Below are positions 12,701 to 24,800 of a stretch of DNA of 64,000 nt, piece after piece. A program made the translations under genes and the position numbers. Source of the stretch: Rhopalosiphum padi (lineage: Eukaryota; Arthropoda; Insecta; Hemiptera; Aphididae). The stretch spans positions 37,113,858 through 37,177,857 of the forward strand of contig NC_083598.1 of NCBI RefSeq assembly GCF_020882245.1, given 5' to 3'. The first letter of the stretch is position 1. Every line of letters starts with the position of its first letter. The notes under the pieces were generated by a model. That model saw only the letters and a program-made list of their open reading frames with translations, had not been told where the DNA came from and did not search any database.

Positions 12701-13343
12701 GCTTTCTTTTAATCGTAATTTTAAACACACGCTTGTTTGGCGCTCTCGTACCGCTTATAGACAGTACAGCCGTCGGAACCACCGAGTAGCCGGCTCGTTG
12801 TCGCCGCCATACGGTCACACTGTTGATAATCAACGGGATGATGACAAACGCGACCGCGTTCAGGAGCTACGTTGTCGTTTGTTTTGTTTGGGGTTGTGTT
12901 TGTGAAATTCATTGATTGCTGCTTTATAAAATTAATCTTTTACCACCAAGTTTTGTTGGTACTTTATACTTGTTTCCCGGTAAATTTGTAAATTTCAATT
13001 TACGATCCCGCTGGTCTGGTCACTGGTGGCGGCGGAAGACTTTCTGGTCTGGACGGTTAATACACCGGTTCGCGCACTTGGGCGTCACAACACGTAAACG
13101 TAAGTGCGTCGAACAAAATTTATTGCTGCATTAAATACCGTCGGCGGTGAACGTAGCGTACACACGCACAACGATGTGGGCCGAGACGATGCACTGACGA
13201 CTTGCCGTTTCTTGTGAAGCTCGTACAGTAGTCATCATCGTCGTCGCAGCCGCCGCCGCTGCCCTGCCGTCTTGTCGTTAGCCGAACCGATATCGTATCT
13301 ACTGTTAATCTACTTCTAACCGTTGTTTACTTGTGTGTATTAG
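12690..13343 (+). promoter_or_regulatory. GC-richer promoter / 5' UTR region of selenophosphate synthetase, with probable 5' UTR intron
   Basis: Base composition rises sharply relative to the flanks, as around the starts of other genes in the window. A good donor ACG|GTAAGT-like site (GTAAGT at 13100-13105) and an acceptor (TTGTGTGTATTAG ending at 13343) just 4 nt before the ATG suggest a 5' UTR intron of about 244 bp. Short frames on both strands here look fortuitous. Confidence 0.45.
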
Positions 13344-13347
13344 GACG

Positions 13348-14589
13348 ATGGGTGATTATATACACACAAACATTGCCCAGGACAATGTGGCGATGGTGCG
13401 GCTTGAGCTGGCACAGAACGATCAGATCCCACTGCGGCGACCTTTCGACCCGCTCATCCACGACCTGGACCCGCACTTTAAGCTGACCAGGTTTGCCGAC
13501 CTCAAAGGACGTGGTTGCAAAGTGCCCCAAGAAGTGCTCAACAAGCTCCTGGAGGGCTTCCAACAGGATGAAAATGGCCATGGTGAACAGTCGCACTTCA
13601 TGCACATGACCATGACCAAAATTGGTATTGGGATGGATGCTGCCGTCGTACCCATTAGACACGGCGGTCTGTCGCTAGTACAGACAACCGATTATTTTTA
13701 TCCTCTTGTTGATGATCCATTTGTCATGGGCAAAATTGCCTGCTCCAACGTATTGAGCGACTTGTATGCCATGGGCGTTACCGAATGTGACAATATGCTC
13801 ATGTTACTATCTGTATCCACTAAAATGACTGAAAAGGAACGAGATGTTGTGATACCATTAATAATGAAAGGTTTTAAAGAAACTGCTTTTGAAGCTGGTA
13901 CTACAGTGACGGGTGGGCAAACTGTTGTAAATCCATGGTGTACCATTGGAGGTGTTGCTACCACTGTTTGTCAACCTAACGAATTTATCATACCAGACAA
14001 TGCTGTTGTTGGCGATGTTCTTGTACTAACTAAACCTCTTGGAACACAGGTAGCTGTAAATGCTCATCAATGGGTAGACCAACAAGATAAATGGAATAGA
14101 ATAAAACTAATTGTTTCAGAAGAGGATGTGAGAAAAGCTTATCAGCGTTCTATGGACTCAATGGCTCGCTTGAATAAAACAGCAGCCAAATTGATGCACA
14201 AATACAATGCTCATGGTGCAACAGATGTCACTGGTTTTGGTTTATTGGGTCATGCCCAAACATTAGCAAAGCATCAAAAAAATGAAGTATCGTTTGTCAT
14301 TCACAATCTTCCAGTAATTGCCAAAATGGCATCAGTAGCAAAGGCATGTGGCAATATGTTCCAATTGTTACAAGGTCATTCAGCAGAGACATCAGGTGGA
14401 CTTTTAATTTGCTTACCAAGAGAACAAGCTGCAGCATATTGTAAGGATATTGAAAAAGTAGAAGGGTATCAGGCATGGATCATAGGTATTGTGGAGAAAG
14501 GCAATCGTACTGCTCGAATAATAGATAAACCTAGAGTAATAGAAGTTCCAGCTAAAGAAAAAGATGGAGAAACTGTGGTAGGACTGTAA
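13348..14589 (+). CDS. SelD: Selenophosphate synthetase 1-type (Arg at the Sec position)
   Basis: A single uninterrupted coding exon of 413 residues. The family makes selenophosphate from selenide and ATP when the catalytic position is Sec or Cys. Here the N-terminal loop reads DLKGRGCKVP with Arg (CGT at 13510-13512, residue 55) in the Sec position, as in Drosophila SPS1/SelD, which is not thought to supply selenophosphate efficiently. Other hallmarks are visible: GIGMDAAVVP, the TTDYFYPLVDDP metal/ATP loop, ACSNVLSDLYAMGV, TVTGGQTVVNPW, and DVTGFGLLGHA in the C-terminal AIR-synthase-like half. An in-frame upstream GTG extends the open frame but the ATG at 13348, with GACG context directly after a splice acceptor, is the better start. 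No UGA codon is read through. AATAAA-type signals follow at about 14859. Length equals the family norm (about 400). Confidence 0.95.
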   Translation: MGDYIHTNIAQDNVAMVRLELAQNDQIPLRRPFDPLIHDLDPHFKLTRFADLKGRGCKVPQEVLNKLLEGFQQDENGHGEQSHFMHMTMTKIGIGMDAAVVPIRHGGLSLVQTTDYFYPLVDDPFVMGKIACSNVLSDLYAMGVTECDNMLMLLSVSTKMTEKERDVVIPLIMKGFKETAFEAGTTVTGGQTVVNPWCTIGGVATTVCQPNEFIIPDNAVVGDVLVLTKPLGTQVAVNAHQWVDQQDKWNRIKLIVSEEDVRKAYQRSMDSMARLNKTAAKLMHKYNAHGATDVTGFGLLGHAQTLAKHQKNEVSFVIHNLPVIAKMASVAKACGNMFQLLQGHSAETSGGLLICLPREQAAAYCKDIEKVEGYQAWIIGIVEKGNRTARIIDKPRVIEVPAKEKDGETVVGL

Positions 14590-16040
14590 TTAAATTAGTG
14601 CCATTGACTCGGGAAGTTGTAAGAAATATACATTTTTTATTTTATTTAATATCTAGCTTTTCCATTATTTCAAGATTTAATTTATACAAAATCTTAATTT
14701 TTTTTTTTTTTTTGTAGTTTTTATTCTATTTTATCGTGTATTTTTCACAACAGCTAGATTTATTAAAAAGATACATGTATATATTTCTTACAAATACTTC
14801 AAATTACATTTGACCATTCATTAAAGTCTATATTTTTGTTTTATGTAGTTTTAATCAAAATAAAAATATTTGTATGTACTGGTTACGTAAATTGGTTTAT
14901 AGTCTTTACAAACCTAAAAAAAATTTAAACAATCTATTGTACAATATATAGAAATTATGGAATACGATTTGTAAATTTTGCTATTAGTTTTTATGTTTTT
15001 GAATTTACATTAAATTAAGACCGAATATAATATGTATTTATAAATCCAATAAATGGTTTACCATTATTTTAACAGATTGATATCAATATACTATTATATC
15101 AAACCTCAATGTTAATATTAACTAATATTATGCGATTAACATAATGATTTCTGAGCAATAAGCGCCAATTAATGATATTAAAACTAAAATAAATATTGTG
15201 TTAAGTCTATTATATATTTATGTATAAACTATAATTATACATATATATAATAGAATTAAAGAGTTCAAAAATATTTTATTTTGTACACAAAATAATATTA
15301 TGTGCACAAAGTATATTATATTGTTTCTATTTTAATAATTCTTTAAAATAAAGTTTATAATAAATTGTTTGTTGTTTGGAATTCATTTATTTAAACTTAA
15401 AATAATTGACATGTATTCTCAATAATATTATTAAACCATACTAAAAAATACTATAATAATTCACCATTAGATATGCCTTACACTAACTTATACGTTGTTG
15501 TCTCTATTCTAAACAGATTAAAGCAAATGTTAATATTCATTTAGCCAAATCTGTAAATTATACGCTTTTCAATTTTCATTTATGTGATTTTAAATAGTTC
15601 CACTAATTAATGTTTTATTATTCTAAATCTTGAATTTTGTTTTTATAAGATATCTCGAAAAAATTAAAATAATATCATAAACAAAATGTGTCTGATCATT
15701 TTTTAAATAATTACAATAGATGAAAATTGTATGAGTATTTAAATATTATTTCTAAATACTCCTATAAATATCAATGTACAATTTGTTTAAATGAATAAGA
15801 TTGACCAAAGTAGTTTATGTTCAAATAACAATTTCAAGTTTGACTAACTAAGATATTTTTAGTTCTATTAATTTATTTCAAAAACATGCTCTAATTGAGA
15901 TTAAAATTTAAAAAAAAAAAAAAATATTTTATAATTCAATATTACCATAAATAATTTCATGATTAAAATACAAACTTGATAGTTGATGCTAGTTAGAACT
16001 ATGCACTAGTTCCAATATTTGCAGTCAAATGGCTCTATAC
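14590..16040. other. 3' UTR of selenophosphate synthetase and intergenic DNA
   Basis: AATAAA occurs at about 14859 and again near 15048 and 15346, so the 3' end may be variable. The remainder is very AT-rich and I see no gene or structured repeat. Confidence 0.5.
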
Positions 16041-16199
16041 CAGTGGTCGGCGGCCCGCGTGTCTATTGTATATGGCCCGCTTTAAATTTTTTTTTTTGAT
16101 AAATAATTTGGAATATAACATTTTTATTTTTGTCTGGCCCTCGAAGTCTTATTAATTTATGAATGCGGCCCAGGAGTCAAAAAAGGTTGCCAACCACTG
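16041..16199. mobile_element. hAT-type MITE with perfect 8-bp TSD
   Basis: A 159-bp element starts CAGTGGTCGGCGGCCCG and ends GGTTGCCAACCACTG, so the termini are inverted repeats (CAGTGGTYGGC). It is flanked by identical CTCTATAC copies at 16033-16040 and 16200-16207. It contains several GGCCC motifs, which stand out from the AT-rich surroundings. Features match non-autonomous hAT elements. Confidence 0.9.
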
Positions 16200-16207
16200 C
16201 TCTATAC

Positions 16208-16643
16208 AATGAAATTCAACTAAACCAGACATAGTCAATAATGTTATGATCACATTTTAATACTTAATACCTTGGGGTTAAACCACTAGTTAATTTTGAG
16301 TAAAACAGACTTCCAACTATATGAACTTTTATATACTTTCAAAGTATTTCCTAATATTTGTATACCTTCATAGTTTACCTCCCATTAATTCCTTATAGTC
16401 ACTTTTTTGTCTTATCTAACATAGGTTAGATTTATCTGTTGTTATTCAATTAACCACTTGTATCTGTTAAAGACATTTCGGATGTCTACATGATAATTAT
16501 GTACATTAAAATACATTTTCAAACTAAATTTATGGATACTTGTCAGTTAAAAAAGAAAAAGAAATTTAAAATGAAAATATGCAGTGATTTTGTATAAAAC
16601 TAATTTTTATTGATACCTACTTCTAACAATGATGATTAATTAT
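16208..16643. other. 3' flank of mRpL11
   Basis: AT-rich spacer. TTTATT at 16607-16612 (AATAAA on the minus strand) is about 32 nt beyond the mRpL11 stop codon and is its likely poly(A) signal. Confidence 0.6.
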
Positions 16644-17234
16644 TTATGCCGTTCTTAACATTTTTGCTTCTTTCAGTTCTTGTAATTCTCGTCTTCGTTC
16701 TTCCAACACAATTTTTCGTTCTTCTAAGAATTTTTGATACTCCTCTGCGTTCAGTTCTTTGACTACTTTGATACCCAAAGACTTAGCAGTAGAAATTAAC
16801 ATATTGCATATCTCTTCTAGATCTCTAAATTCTAGGTTCTCATCAGTCTGCTTTATCAATGCTATTTCGTACACGTGTTTAAGCGTAATCATCCCGGCTG
16901 TCTCCTTCAGAGGGTTCATGGCTCCTTTTTGTATGCCTGCAGCTTGTTTCAGATAATACATAGATGGAGGTTTTGTTATTGATATCTGATAGCTTCGGTC
17001 AGGATTGACATGCACCCGAGTTGGCAGAGGTATGCCTTCTCTTATGTCTTTGGTCTTCTCGTTAAAGTCCTTACAGAATGTCGTAATGTTGATGCCTCTG
17101 CAGCCCAACATAGGTCCGAGAGGAGGGCCTGGTGTGGCCATGCCGGCCGGTATGTTTGTCCTCAACTTACCATGTTGAATTTTCTCAACGCCTTGTTTCA
17201 TTTGTCGCAACTTACTGGCATTGTACTTCGACAT
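16644..17234 (-). CDS. mRpL11: Mitochondrial large-subunit ribosomal protein L11 (uL11m)
   Basis: An intronless 196-residue frame. It matches the L11 family in order: an N-terminal segment with the Pro-rich PAGMATPGPPLGPMLG loop (about residues 30-46; family 'G-x-A-x-P-x-P-P-v-G-P-x-L-G'), GINITTFCKDFNEKT, the IPLPTRVHVNPDRSY strand, the linker KPPSMYYLKQAAG, and the rRNA-binding C-terminal domain (VYEIALIKQ, MLISTAKSLGIKVV). It ends in a charged helix rich in Glu/Arg/Lys, typical of the mitochondrial rather than cytosolic (RpL12) form. L11 binds the GTPase-associated centre of large-subunit rRNA, here in the mitoribosome. The ATG at 17234 begins MSKYNASKLRQMKQG; the fly and human mitochondrial proteins also start with a short basic segment. 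Confidence 0.95.
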   Translation of the reverse strand: MSKYNASKLRQMKQGVEKIQHGKLRTNIPAGMATPGPPLGPMLGCRGINITTFCKDFNEKTKDIREGIPLPTRVHVNPDRSYQISITKPPSMYYLKQAAGIQKGAMNPLKETAGMITLKHVYEIALIKQTDENLEFRDLEEICNMLISTAKSLGIKVVKELNAEEYQKFLEERKIVLEERRRELQELKEAKMLRTA

Positions 17235-17678
17235 CGTTTGAAACAGTTGGACTCTATGTCCTAATACTTGACGCTACTTGGTCAGTAGTTATTTTTACAT
17301 CCAAAACACTGAACTAAGCTTTAAAATATGATTGATTTATTTGATTTTGAAAATATAATATATAAATATGAAACCGCGATTATAGATAATGTTATCTGTA
17401 ATTTTGGTCTTTATGGTTTTGCCATGTGATCTAAGTGATAATATTGATAAGGTATAAACTATAAGTGTGATATAAATAATAAACAAGCCCACTCTTTCTG
17501 ATTAGTGATTTCGGTGTTGTAAATTTGTATTGTATTATTTGTATTAATGTATTATGTATATAATTAATAACTATATAAACACGGACGTCTCTGGTTACAA
17601 ATACTATATGAAGCATAAACTCAATAACAATAATAACTAAGTTTATACTTTATAGCTTTAAAGAATAAAGACTTAACG

Positions 17679-17904
17679 CAGAAATGGTCAATCTTTTTTC
17701 GGTCACGATCTACTAAAAATATACTTCACCTTTGAGGATCGACTTCCATAGAAAATTATACAGATAAAACTTATCGACAATTTGTTCACTACAACCTCGA
17801 TTAATTTTCATGGGGGTGGCCCTAAAAATAAATTCTAACATTATCGACTTTGAAATTGTCTACGGTCGACCGGTCGATTACGATCGACCGTTTGGCTGCC
17901 GCTG
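17679..17904. mobile_element. Degenerate hAT-type MITE
   Basis: The left end CAGAAATGGTCAATC and the reverse complement of the right end CAGCGGCAGCCAAACGGTCGATC are imperfect inverted repeats, with GATCGAC-rich interior, a pattern typical of hAT MITEs. I cannot find a matching target duplication, so the exact ends are uncertain. Confidence 0.4.
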
Positions 17905-18515
17905 CGGCAGTGCGGCTTAAAGGTCTACGGTAACAACTAACAACACATGTTGTAAATTCTAAGTAGTAGAATTGACATACGATGTATAACCTAATTATGT
18001 ATATATAACCTAATGTGTTGGTTTTACAATAATGTTTTATATATATATATAATATGAACGTAATATGTTATATAGATGGTAGTAATAAGATGCTTTGATC
18101 TTTAATCTCGAGGGTGGTATTTAGTAAAAAATTAGATAATGGATTTACTGGATAAAGTACTTAAAATTCATTTAAAATTTAAAGTAATATTTAATGGTAC
18201 TTTAGTACTTAATATTTAATTCAAAACTTTATATAGAAGTTAGAAATACAGGCTGACAGCTCGTCTACACACATAACCGTTTTTTGTATAGGAAAATAAG
18301 TACCTACAAAAAAATGAAATAATAAAATTGTTTAAAATTGAATTCAAATTTTAATAATTCCTATTACAGTAGGTAATACCACAAGATAGATTAAATTAAA
18401 TTAAATCTATATCTATTATATATGGCAATACATTCATTTAATATTAACTTAATCGTCTTAATCACTAAATGATGAGTATATAGTAATACCTGCGTCAGTG
18501 CGTCCTACTCATCAC
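17905..18515. other. AT-rich intergenic DNA
   Basis: Short (AT)n runs near 18030-18052. No gene or structured element recognised. Confidence 0.5.
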
Positions 18516-19189
18516 TAGGGCTGGAATTTGTATGTAAATACATATTTTTACTAAAACATGATAAATTAAGTACTGCAAATGATAAATTCATTTCACGTGA
18601 TTTGCAATAAAATAAAACATATTTATTTTACATGTTTTTACATATTTCGTCATAAAAACATATTTTAACAATATTTTTGAAATTTCTGCCTTTTTTTTTT
18701 ACATATTTCGTATATATGTTGACAATTTTGGTGTTTGGTAGTACTCTACATTTATACTTCGATAATAGTAGGTACTCGTAAAAATTGTAAATGAATAATG
18801 CATATAGGAAATAAGTAAGTATATGAAAGTATTAGTTAAATATTAATAACTTGAATACTTGATTATAATTTATCTTATTTGTTTCTGTTCGATAACTATA
18901 TACATTAGACAAAATATATTTAAAAATGTTCAACAGTGTCAATATTTGCGTTCGAGTGGTTGTAAAAATATCTTTATATTTTATATTTTTTAAATTAAAT
19001 TGATTAAAAATTAAAAACAATTAATTGTATATTATTCAAAAATTATTTAGAATTTTATTTTAATTTTAAACGATCACATAATTTTACATTTTTCTTATTA
19101 CATATTTTTTATTTTATACTACATGTTTTTATATATGTACCTATATGTACATAATTTTGGTTTTTTATTACATATAAATCCCAGCCTTA
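18516..19189. mobile_element. Non-autonomous hAT-type element, 674 bp, perfect 8-bp TSD
   Basis: The element starts TAGGGCTGGAATTTGTATGTAA and its right end, reverse complemented, reads TAAGGCTGGGATTTATATG, giving terminal inverted repeats. Identical CTCATCAC copies flank it at 18508-18515 and 19190-19197. The interior is AT-rich with repeated 'acatatttcgt' and 'tacatgttttta' phrases and no transposase frame. The 8-bp duplication points to hAT. Confidence 0.85.
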
Positions 19190-19197
19190 CTCATCAC

Positions 19198-21059
19198 CTA
19201 TACCAAAGACAGTGGCGATTATTTAAAATTATTACTATCTAGTATTGTATTAAAGTTTTAATATATTAAAAATTAAAATCATATTAGTAAGATGCTGACT
19301 GTTGGATAAGCTAGTTATTAGAAAACAATAAATATAAAATTAAAATTAATTTCTACCTACTGATACAAATACATCATTGTTTATGATACTCCTAAATGTA
19401 TTAAACAACAAGAACACTTGACAGGACCGATAAAGAACTAACGAAGTATTAATAATTTAAAACTACCTACTTTGGACTAAATGTAAAATTTAATTATTAT
19501 TTAGGTAGTTACCTATGTATTTATGTTGAATACTTGTATGTATTGCAGCTTAAAAGGTTAATAATAGGTTATTAGTTATTACCTAAATAATATAATTTAT
19601 ATACATGATTACACAAACACTACTTAAGTAATTATCTAAAAACATTTTAAACATACAAAATATTTAAATTGCTGTTTACTAAGCTAGGGCAGTAAAACAT
19701 ACATTTGACTATTTGAGTATTTTTAATTCATTAGATAATATAATAATATATATATATATAAGTATAATATTCTATCTTATGACTTTATGAGGGCTATATG
19801 AATACGTTTAATAAACAATGCGTTAGTTTTGGTAATAATAATAATAATAATAATATCTTATTTATATTTTATAATACTTGAGTAGGTAATTTAAAAAAAT
19901 GTTAATTTAAACATTATATTTTCAAAGTCTTTTTATTTTAATAGTTAATCTATTATTTATAAAATATATACTAGCTAGAGTTGTATTTGTATTTGTATTT
20001 CAATTAAAAATAATATGATGCATCATGAGACTTTTAACATAAACTATTAAACCGGGTTTTGGTAGGTATAAGTATGTTAAATTTAAAAAACAACCTCTGG
20101 GCTCTGATAAAATATAAATCATCTGTAATTAGCCATCTAACTAGAAATAAAAAAATATTGACCAATGGGCTATGACCTGCAATACAGCTACAATATTATT
20201 TTAATTGTTCAATTCATACAACAGATTATTTTAATTTTCAATATTCAATTATCTTAGAAATTGCCTTTAAGGGGGATGTCTAGTCAATTAATTAATAAAT
20301 GTTATTCTAAACAAGTCATGAAAAAAATATGCCATGAGTCGATTTCCTAAAGGTACCTCTAAAGGTGCCTCCCTGCAGCGTCCAGACGCGGCATCTATAG
20401 CGTCAACTACCGGTCTGGACATAGATTAGAGTTTGTAGAAAAAGTTTAAGAAATATATCATAATATATGCGATAGAGTCGATAGACGTATACACTCTTTT
20501 ACAGATTTCTAATTTTTTATTCCAGTTCTTTTAAATAAATATTAAGGTACAACGAGAATGGTATGAGTTTTAAATATTAATATCTAGTTTTTGATGATCG
20601 GTTCAATTTTTTCTTAAAAAGAGCGAGCATACATAAACAATTTAACCAAGAGGCCAAATTCAGACGTAAATAATATTATTTTTAATTCTGTGATTGATGG
20701 CGCGTAGAAGGTGAAAATGCAGTGGAATAATATGTCGATATAGTAATACGGTACTTCGTACCTACGAATGATATACCTTATAATATAACAATAGACAGTA
20801 GTTACCCACCCCGTATTCTTTTATCAAATTGGAATAATATAAAATCTAAAAAGTAAAAAAGAGTCAAGAATAAAGTTCCCAGGCAATGAAGCACATTAAG
20901 ATTATACTAGAATTTGGTAAATAAAAAAAAAATAACACAGTTAATCATACGTATACGTTATCCTGTACGTAACCTGTATGTTATCGAGTGTAGAATAAAC
21001 TACACGTATGTGTATAATATAAAATAATAAAAAATATATATTATGATTATATTCATTTC
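19198..21059. other. AT-rich intergenic DNA
   Basis: Contains an (ATA)n run near 19832-19853 and an (AT)n run near 19748-19760. A GC-richer patch at about 20335-20430 (two copies of a 'ggtacctctaaaggtgcctcc'-like phrase and a CCGGTCTGGAC motif mirrored by GTCCAGACGC) may be a degraded mobile element. No supportable gene. Confidence 0.4.
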
Positions 21060-21313
21060 ATAATTTTAAGTCATTTAAAAACAATATTTTTCTAAAAAAG
21101 TATGTTTTAAATACTTTTTATCGTTATATTTTTTTTTAATTGTTGTTAATGACAACATATATTTTTAATTACATATTCCGAAGTAGAAATAGTAGAATGT
21201 GAAATAAAAAATGTATGTTGTCATTCAAAACAAAGAAAAATCTTAAAAATTATAATGATAAAAAAATTGTAATTTTTTTCCAAGAAAATTATTTTGTAAT
21301 GACTTAAAATTAT
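21060..21313. repeat. Fold-back (palindromic) element
   Basis: The outer arms are inverted copies: TAATTTTAAGTCATT at the left and AATGACTTAAAATTA at the right. Inner arms also pair: ATGACAACATATATTTTTAA near 21149 with the reverse-oriented AAAAATGTATGTTGTCAT near 21209. The centre is near 21190. The inner phrase (GACAACATAT...CATATTCC) also occurs in the larger fold-back at 46726-47233, so the two may be relatives. Confidence 0.6.
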
Positions 21314-21653
21314 GTAAAAACATTCTATTCAAAAACGTATTAGTGTTTTATTAAATAATACGTTTGTTATATTAAATTTATTACTCAGTATAATATTATA
21401 TTGTAGTAATGTATAGTGGATTAAAACTTAAAAGTTATAACAAATATCTTTATTTGTATATCTGTATTTTAACCTAATAAGCTAGGTTAATAACTTCACG
21501 GATTATTCAACATCAACAATATCTAGATAGGAACTAATAACAACCATCTTATTAAGAACCTTATTATATTAAATTGTTAACAATTTTAATTTAAAAACGC
21601 GACAATATACTTTTCCGGTTAATTATTTAGATAAATCTAATGAAGTATATAGT

Positions 21654-21877
21654 TCAGGGAGGAGATCACCAAATGGCGGCCTGCGGGCCGTATACGGCCC
21701 GTGAACAAATTTTATCCGGCCCGCAGACAAAGAATAAATAACATAGGTACACTACGCGCGACAACATTATATTTGTTATTATATTATGTACTTAGAATTT
21801 TAATGGCCCACGAAAAATGTTCAGATTTCTAATGTGGCACAGTGACCCTTAAAAAATATTAATTGGTGACCGATGAT
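21654..21877. mobile_element. Degenerate hAT-type MITE
   Basis: The left end GATCACCAAATGGCGGCC and right end AATTGGTGACCGATG form imperfect inverted repeats, and the interior carries GGCCCG motifs like those of the 16041-16199 element. Target duplication not recognisable; ends approximate. Confidence 0.45.
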
Positions 21878-24800
21878 ATATATAGGTAATACAATTGCAT
21901 AAGACCGCATATCCGCATAGTATAATCATATAATAGTTGTTACTAGTAATTATATTGGTTTGAAATATTTTTGGTTTTTTATTAATTTTAAATACAAATA
22001 ACAAATGTAATATGTAAATAATATTTATCTGTATCTAGATATTTTTATTTTTTTAATACCTGGACTAAAGCAGACAAGCAGTTACTCTACGTTACGAAAT
22101 TTTTAAATGTAAGAGATTATATTATACCTATTTGCTATTACATATTATTTACATTATGTTCCACTTTTCTTTATTTTTCCATTCAATGTGTATAACCTAA
22201 TCTAAGCTTTAGATTGTATTATTACATTATTTAAAACCATGTAGTTTTCTTGTGCAGTTGAAGTCATTATAACATTTATATTTTTTTCTATATTAGGTAT
22301 TTAAGTATACAACCTGATGGCTGGACTGGCAGGTAAATGACTATAGGTAGATACATCTCGATATATGTTATGTATACATTTCATACTTAATCGTATTAGA
22401 TACATAATAGGTATATTCTTAAATGTTACAGGTGAATCATTACAGCTAGGTTGGTCTTCAACGCAAGTAATAATAACTTTATGTAATACGCCATACGGTA
22501 TATTGTATAAACTATACAGTATATTTTATATACGTATATACTAATATAGGTACTATATATATATAATGTTTATGTGTGTATGTATCAAGTATAAATGTAT
22601 ACATGGAACTGCCATTAAATATAGCGTATACTCAAATTCGTTAAATTAGCATTAGTATTGGTTAAATCATATTTTCATAAGGAGCTTATTAAAATAATAT
22701 ATATTAAATTATCACTACACGTGCAATGTATTCCATTCCATTAATAAATAATATCTAATCGGTACTTCAGACCTCAGAGACGTGTGTAAACGGCATTATA
22801 GTTGAATGTTATTACGAAGTGGATCATAGATAATATAATATAGTATATAGGTACATTACATATTTACATTAGTACCTAGCTATAGGCTTTAAGCAGGTTG
22901 AATTATATTATTATTATTATTTATATCACTGTATTATAATTATTTTACGTTTATTAATGTTTAATAATTTATAATATACTTCCTTAGTAGGTATTATATT
23001 TATATATTATTCTATTATTAATTATTATATTGTACATTAATTGTACTATATTAAAAAAAAAAAAAATGAAAACTAAATAATGTTTATTTATTTTGCTTAG
23101 TGTATACTAAAGCAACCAATAAAAGATTTTTTTTAAATTTTAAGATATAGATAAAAAGATGCTTCAGATATCAAATTAATTAATCGCGTGTTATGAAATA
23201 GAACTGTCAGAGTGTCAGTACTAAAAACATCTGTAGAGAAAAGAAACGAAAACTAGTAGAGTATCACGCCTATAAGAAATTAAAAAAAAAAGTTAGAGAG
23301 AACAAATCAACAAACAGATGTGCATGAATATTTATAGATATCGGTAGTAATGGCAGTATGATAAAAAAAGTATAAATATTATAATACTTCGTCTTTTAAA
23401 AATTAAAATTAAAAGAAGATATTTCAACATTTGATGTTACCACGGAAAATTAAATTCCCTAAACATGATGTGTATGGTGTATCTAATAGAATTGAAAGAG
23501 TCACAGTATAGTGATTATGAAACTAATGAAAATTTTGTATAAATTTTATATAAATCATAATATAAACTAAGTTGGTACATGTCATCCATCATAAGAATTG
23601 TTGACAAAAGTCAAAGTTGAGGTTACATAGGAGTTATAGCATCAGAAAAATCAAAATGTTGTGATTAAAATCACCTTATACTTTCATCTGGAAAAGATAA
23701 CATTTCAAATTTGCAATTAATAAGTAACAGGAAACAAAATCCCTTAATCCCTAAAGTATTAAACGGGTAATATATACCTATGTTTATATCATTTTTGACC
23801 ATTGGAAATAATTGTCTAAAATATTCACCGAATTTATAGGTCATGGTTACGCATTGTGACAAATATTACGTAGTAAAATGTATTCTGTTAGTTTTAAAAT
23901 TTTAAATCAAAATCACTTGAACGTTTTATCAGTATATATCATATTATAGGTATTACTGAATGCAATTATAGGTACTGGAGTTTATTAATATTATAATAAA
24001 TTTTTGATGTACACTGTATACGCTTAATATATTCTATATTTTGGTATAAATAGCTGCTACATATTATTCATATTCAATTAAACTATATTAAACTAACATT
24101 ATATTTGGTGAATTCGTTTTTAAAACTGACGTAGGTATATTATATATTTATTTATTCCCATTATTCGTGTAATTATTACAAAACTATACAGTGTGTCACC
24201 ACTCACCGACATAATATATACAAATATATATGAAATATTATATATTTATATATTTATATAATATGTACGTATGTACCTATATACTTTATGGAGGTATTTA
24301 GTAGAAGGTTACGGCCGTTCCAGACCACTGCGGTGAAACAGTGACCTTTCATTATTTTTATTATATTTCGTGGTTCGTACATAATAATAATATATATAAC
24401 GAATATAGAACGCGTTTAATAAATAATATAACTCTATTAGAATTTGGAACACAATAATATTATATGTACATACCTATACCTGTAACGTCGCGCCGCAGCA
24501 GTTGGTTAGAGTTAGAAAAGCGCAGTCATATTATACTCATATTATGTATTATATATTTTTATCCATCACGAATCTAAATTTTCTATTTAATTATCATTCT
24601 TGCAGTGAATAATAATATTAGTATAATAGCATTGTTGTTATCTTTCACTTCATAACCTTGACATAACCGTTGAATCGAGTGACATTGTTAAAAAATTAAG
24701 GTTCATATTTATATACAAGAATACATAAAAAAACGAACGTATTATATGTTATATACTACAATAAATATATATTATATTAAACAAAGCGGTGTTTATATAA

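Noticed and set aside
13333..13347. Upstream GTG-initiated extension of selenophosphate synthetase
   Set aside because: It runs into a probable 5' UTR intron acceptor (TTAG at 13340-13343) and would need a non-ATG start; the ATG at 13348 matches the family start.
13698..13964. Minus-strand frame inside selenophosphate synthetase
   Set aside because: Antisense shadow of a strongly conserved plus-strand coding region.
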